From positions 1 to 5,061 of the forward strand of contig CACXFF010000062.1 in assembly GCA_902766805.1 (NCBI GenBank): 5,061 nt of DNA. Direction: 5' to 3'. The notes below the pieces were generated by a model. It was not told the origin of the DNA, did no database searches, and saw only the letters and a program-made list of their open reading frames with translations. The stretch's first letter is position 1. Every line of letters begins with the position of its first letter. The position numbers were made by a program, and so were the translations under genes. Origin of the DNA: an uncultured Coriobacteriaceae bacterium (GTDB lineage Bacteria; Actinomycetota; Coriobacteriia; Coriobacteriales; Atopobiaceae). Below, piece after piece: positions 4,784 through 5,061 of this stretch.

Positions 4784-5061
4784 ATGGCCGAGCAGACCCC
4801 CTACCGCACCTACCTCACCGAATCCCAGATCCCGACCCAGTGGTACAACCTGCGCGCCGACATGCCCAACAAGCCCGAGCCCATGCGCCTGCCCAACGGC
4901 GCGGTCGCCCAGTTCGAGCACGTGGCGCCCGTCTTTGCCGACGAGCTCGTGCGCCAGGAGCTCGACGACGAGACGCGCTTCATCGACATCCCCGAGGGCG
5001 TGCGCGAGATGTACAAGGTCTACCGCCCCAGCCCGCTGTGCCGCGCGTACAACCTGGAGCG
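4784..5061 (+). CDS. trpB: TrpB2-type tryptophan synthase beta chain, 5' part only
   Basis: The first 92 codons of a gene that continues past the window. The product would be a pyridoxal-phosphate enzyme that joins indole and serine to give tryptophan. PTQWYNLRADMPNKPEP (18-34), APVFADELVRQE (48-59), IDIPEGVREMYKVYRPSPL (67-85) and CRAYNLE (86-92) follow the N-terminus of TrpB-like (TrpB2) proteins. These have a longer N-terminal region than classic TrpB1, and their family R-P-[ST]-P-L motif is visible at 81-85. The catalytic lysine region lies beyond the window. The ATG follows a strong AAAGGAGG (4771-4778) with a 5-nt gap. The tryptophan T-box upstream independently supports a role in tryptophan supply. 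TrpB2 enzymes often work without TrpA as indole-salvage enzymes; whether trpA is nearby cannot be told here. Confidence 0.9.
   Translation, partial: MAEQTPYRTYLTESQIPTQWYNLRADMPNKPEPMRLPNGAVAQFEHVAPVFADELVRQELDDETRFIDIPEGVREMYKVYRPSPLCRAYNLE

Overview
The window is GC-rich DNA (roughly two-thirds GC by eye). Its GC-biased codon use, a typical bacterial T-box leader, a gut-type beta-glucuronidase and abundant small palindromic repeats suggest an intestinal high-GC Gram-positive bacterium. The class Coriobacteriia (Collinsella/Olsenella-like) is my best guess. That assignment is inference; no rRNA or other marker gene is present.

Layout, left to right. (1) Positions 1-186 hold three in-register copies of a 62-bp tandem repeat, each with a hairpin whose stem shows compensatory changes. 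The array probably starts before the window. (2) Positions 217-570 (minus) encode a stand-alone OB-fold tRNA-binding protein of the Trbp111/MetRS C-domain/CsaA kind. (3) Positions 696-872 are a composite repeat: GGTACC-centred hairpin, terminator hairpin, then a pair of GTTACC...GGTAAC hairpins. (4) Positions 897-2717 (minus) encode a full-length cytoplasmic family GH2 beta-glucuronidase. (5) Positions 2718-2954 are a divergent control region with a bipartite direct repeat. (6) Positions 2955-3980 (plus) encode an AraC-family regulator. (7) Positions 4091-4242 hold a second copy of the composite repeat in the same orientation, including a perfect 43-bp inverted repeat. (8) Positions 4337-4680 hold a promoter and a tryptophan T-box riboswitch with terminator. 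(9) Positions 4784-5061 are the start of a TrpB2-type tryptophan synthase beta gene that runs off the window.

How the parts work together. The glucuronidase and the divergent AraC regulator look like a self-contained glucuronide-use module. Each gene ends at a copy of the same composite repeat, which also supplies its probable terminator. No transporter or uronate-catabolic gene lies in the window. The last transcription unit is separate: the T-box reads the charging state of tRNA-Trp (specifier TGG, T-box UGGC) and gates a gene for making tryptophan, so sensor and output agree.

The signals least explained by known families are the 62-bp hairpin array and the paired composite palindromic repeat bracketing the glucuronidase locus.
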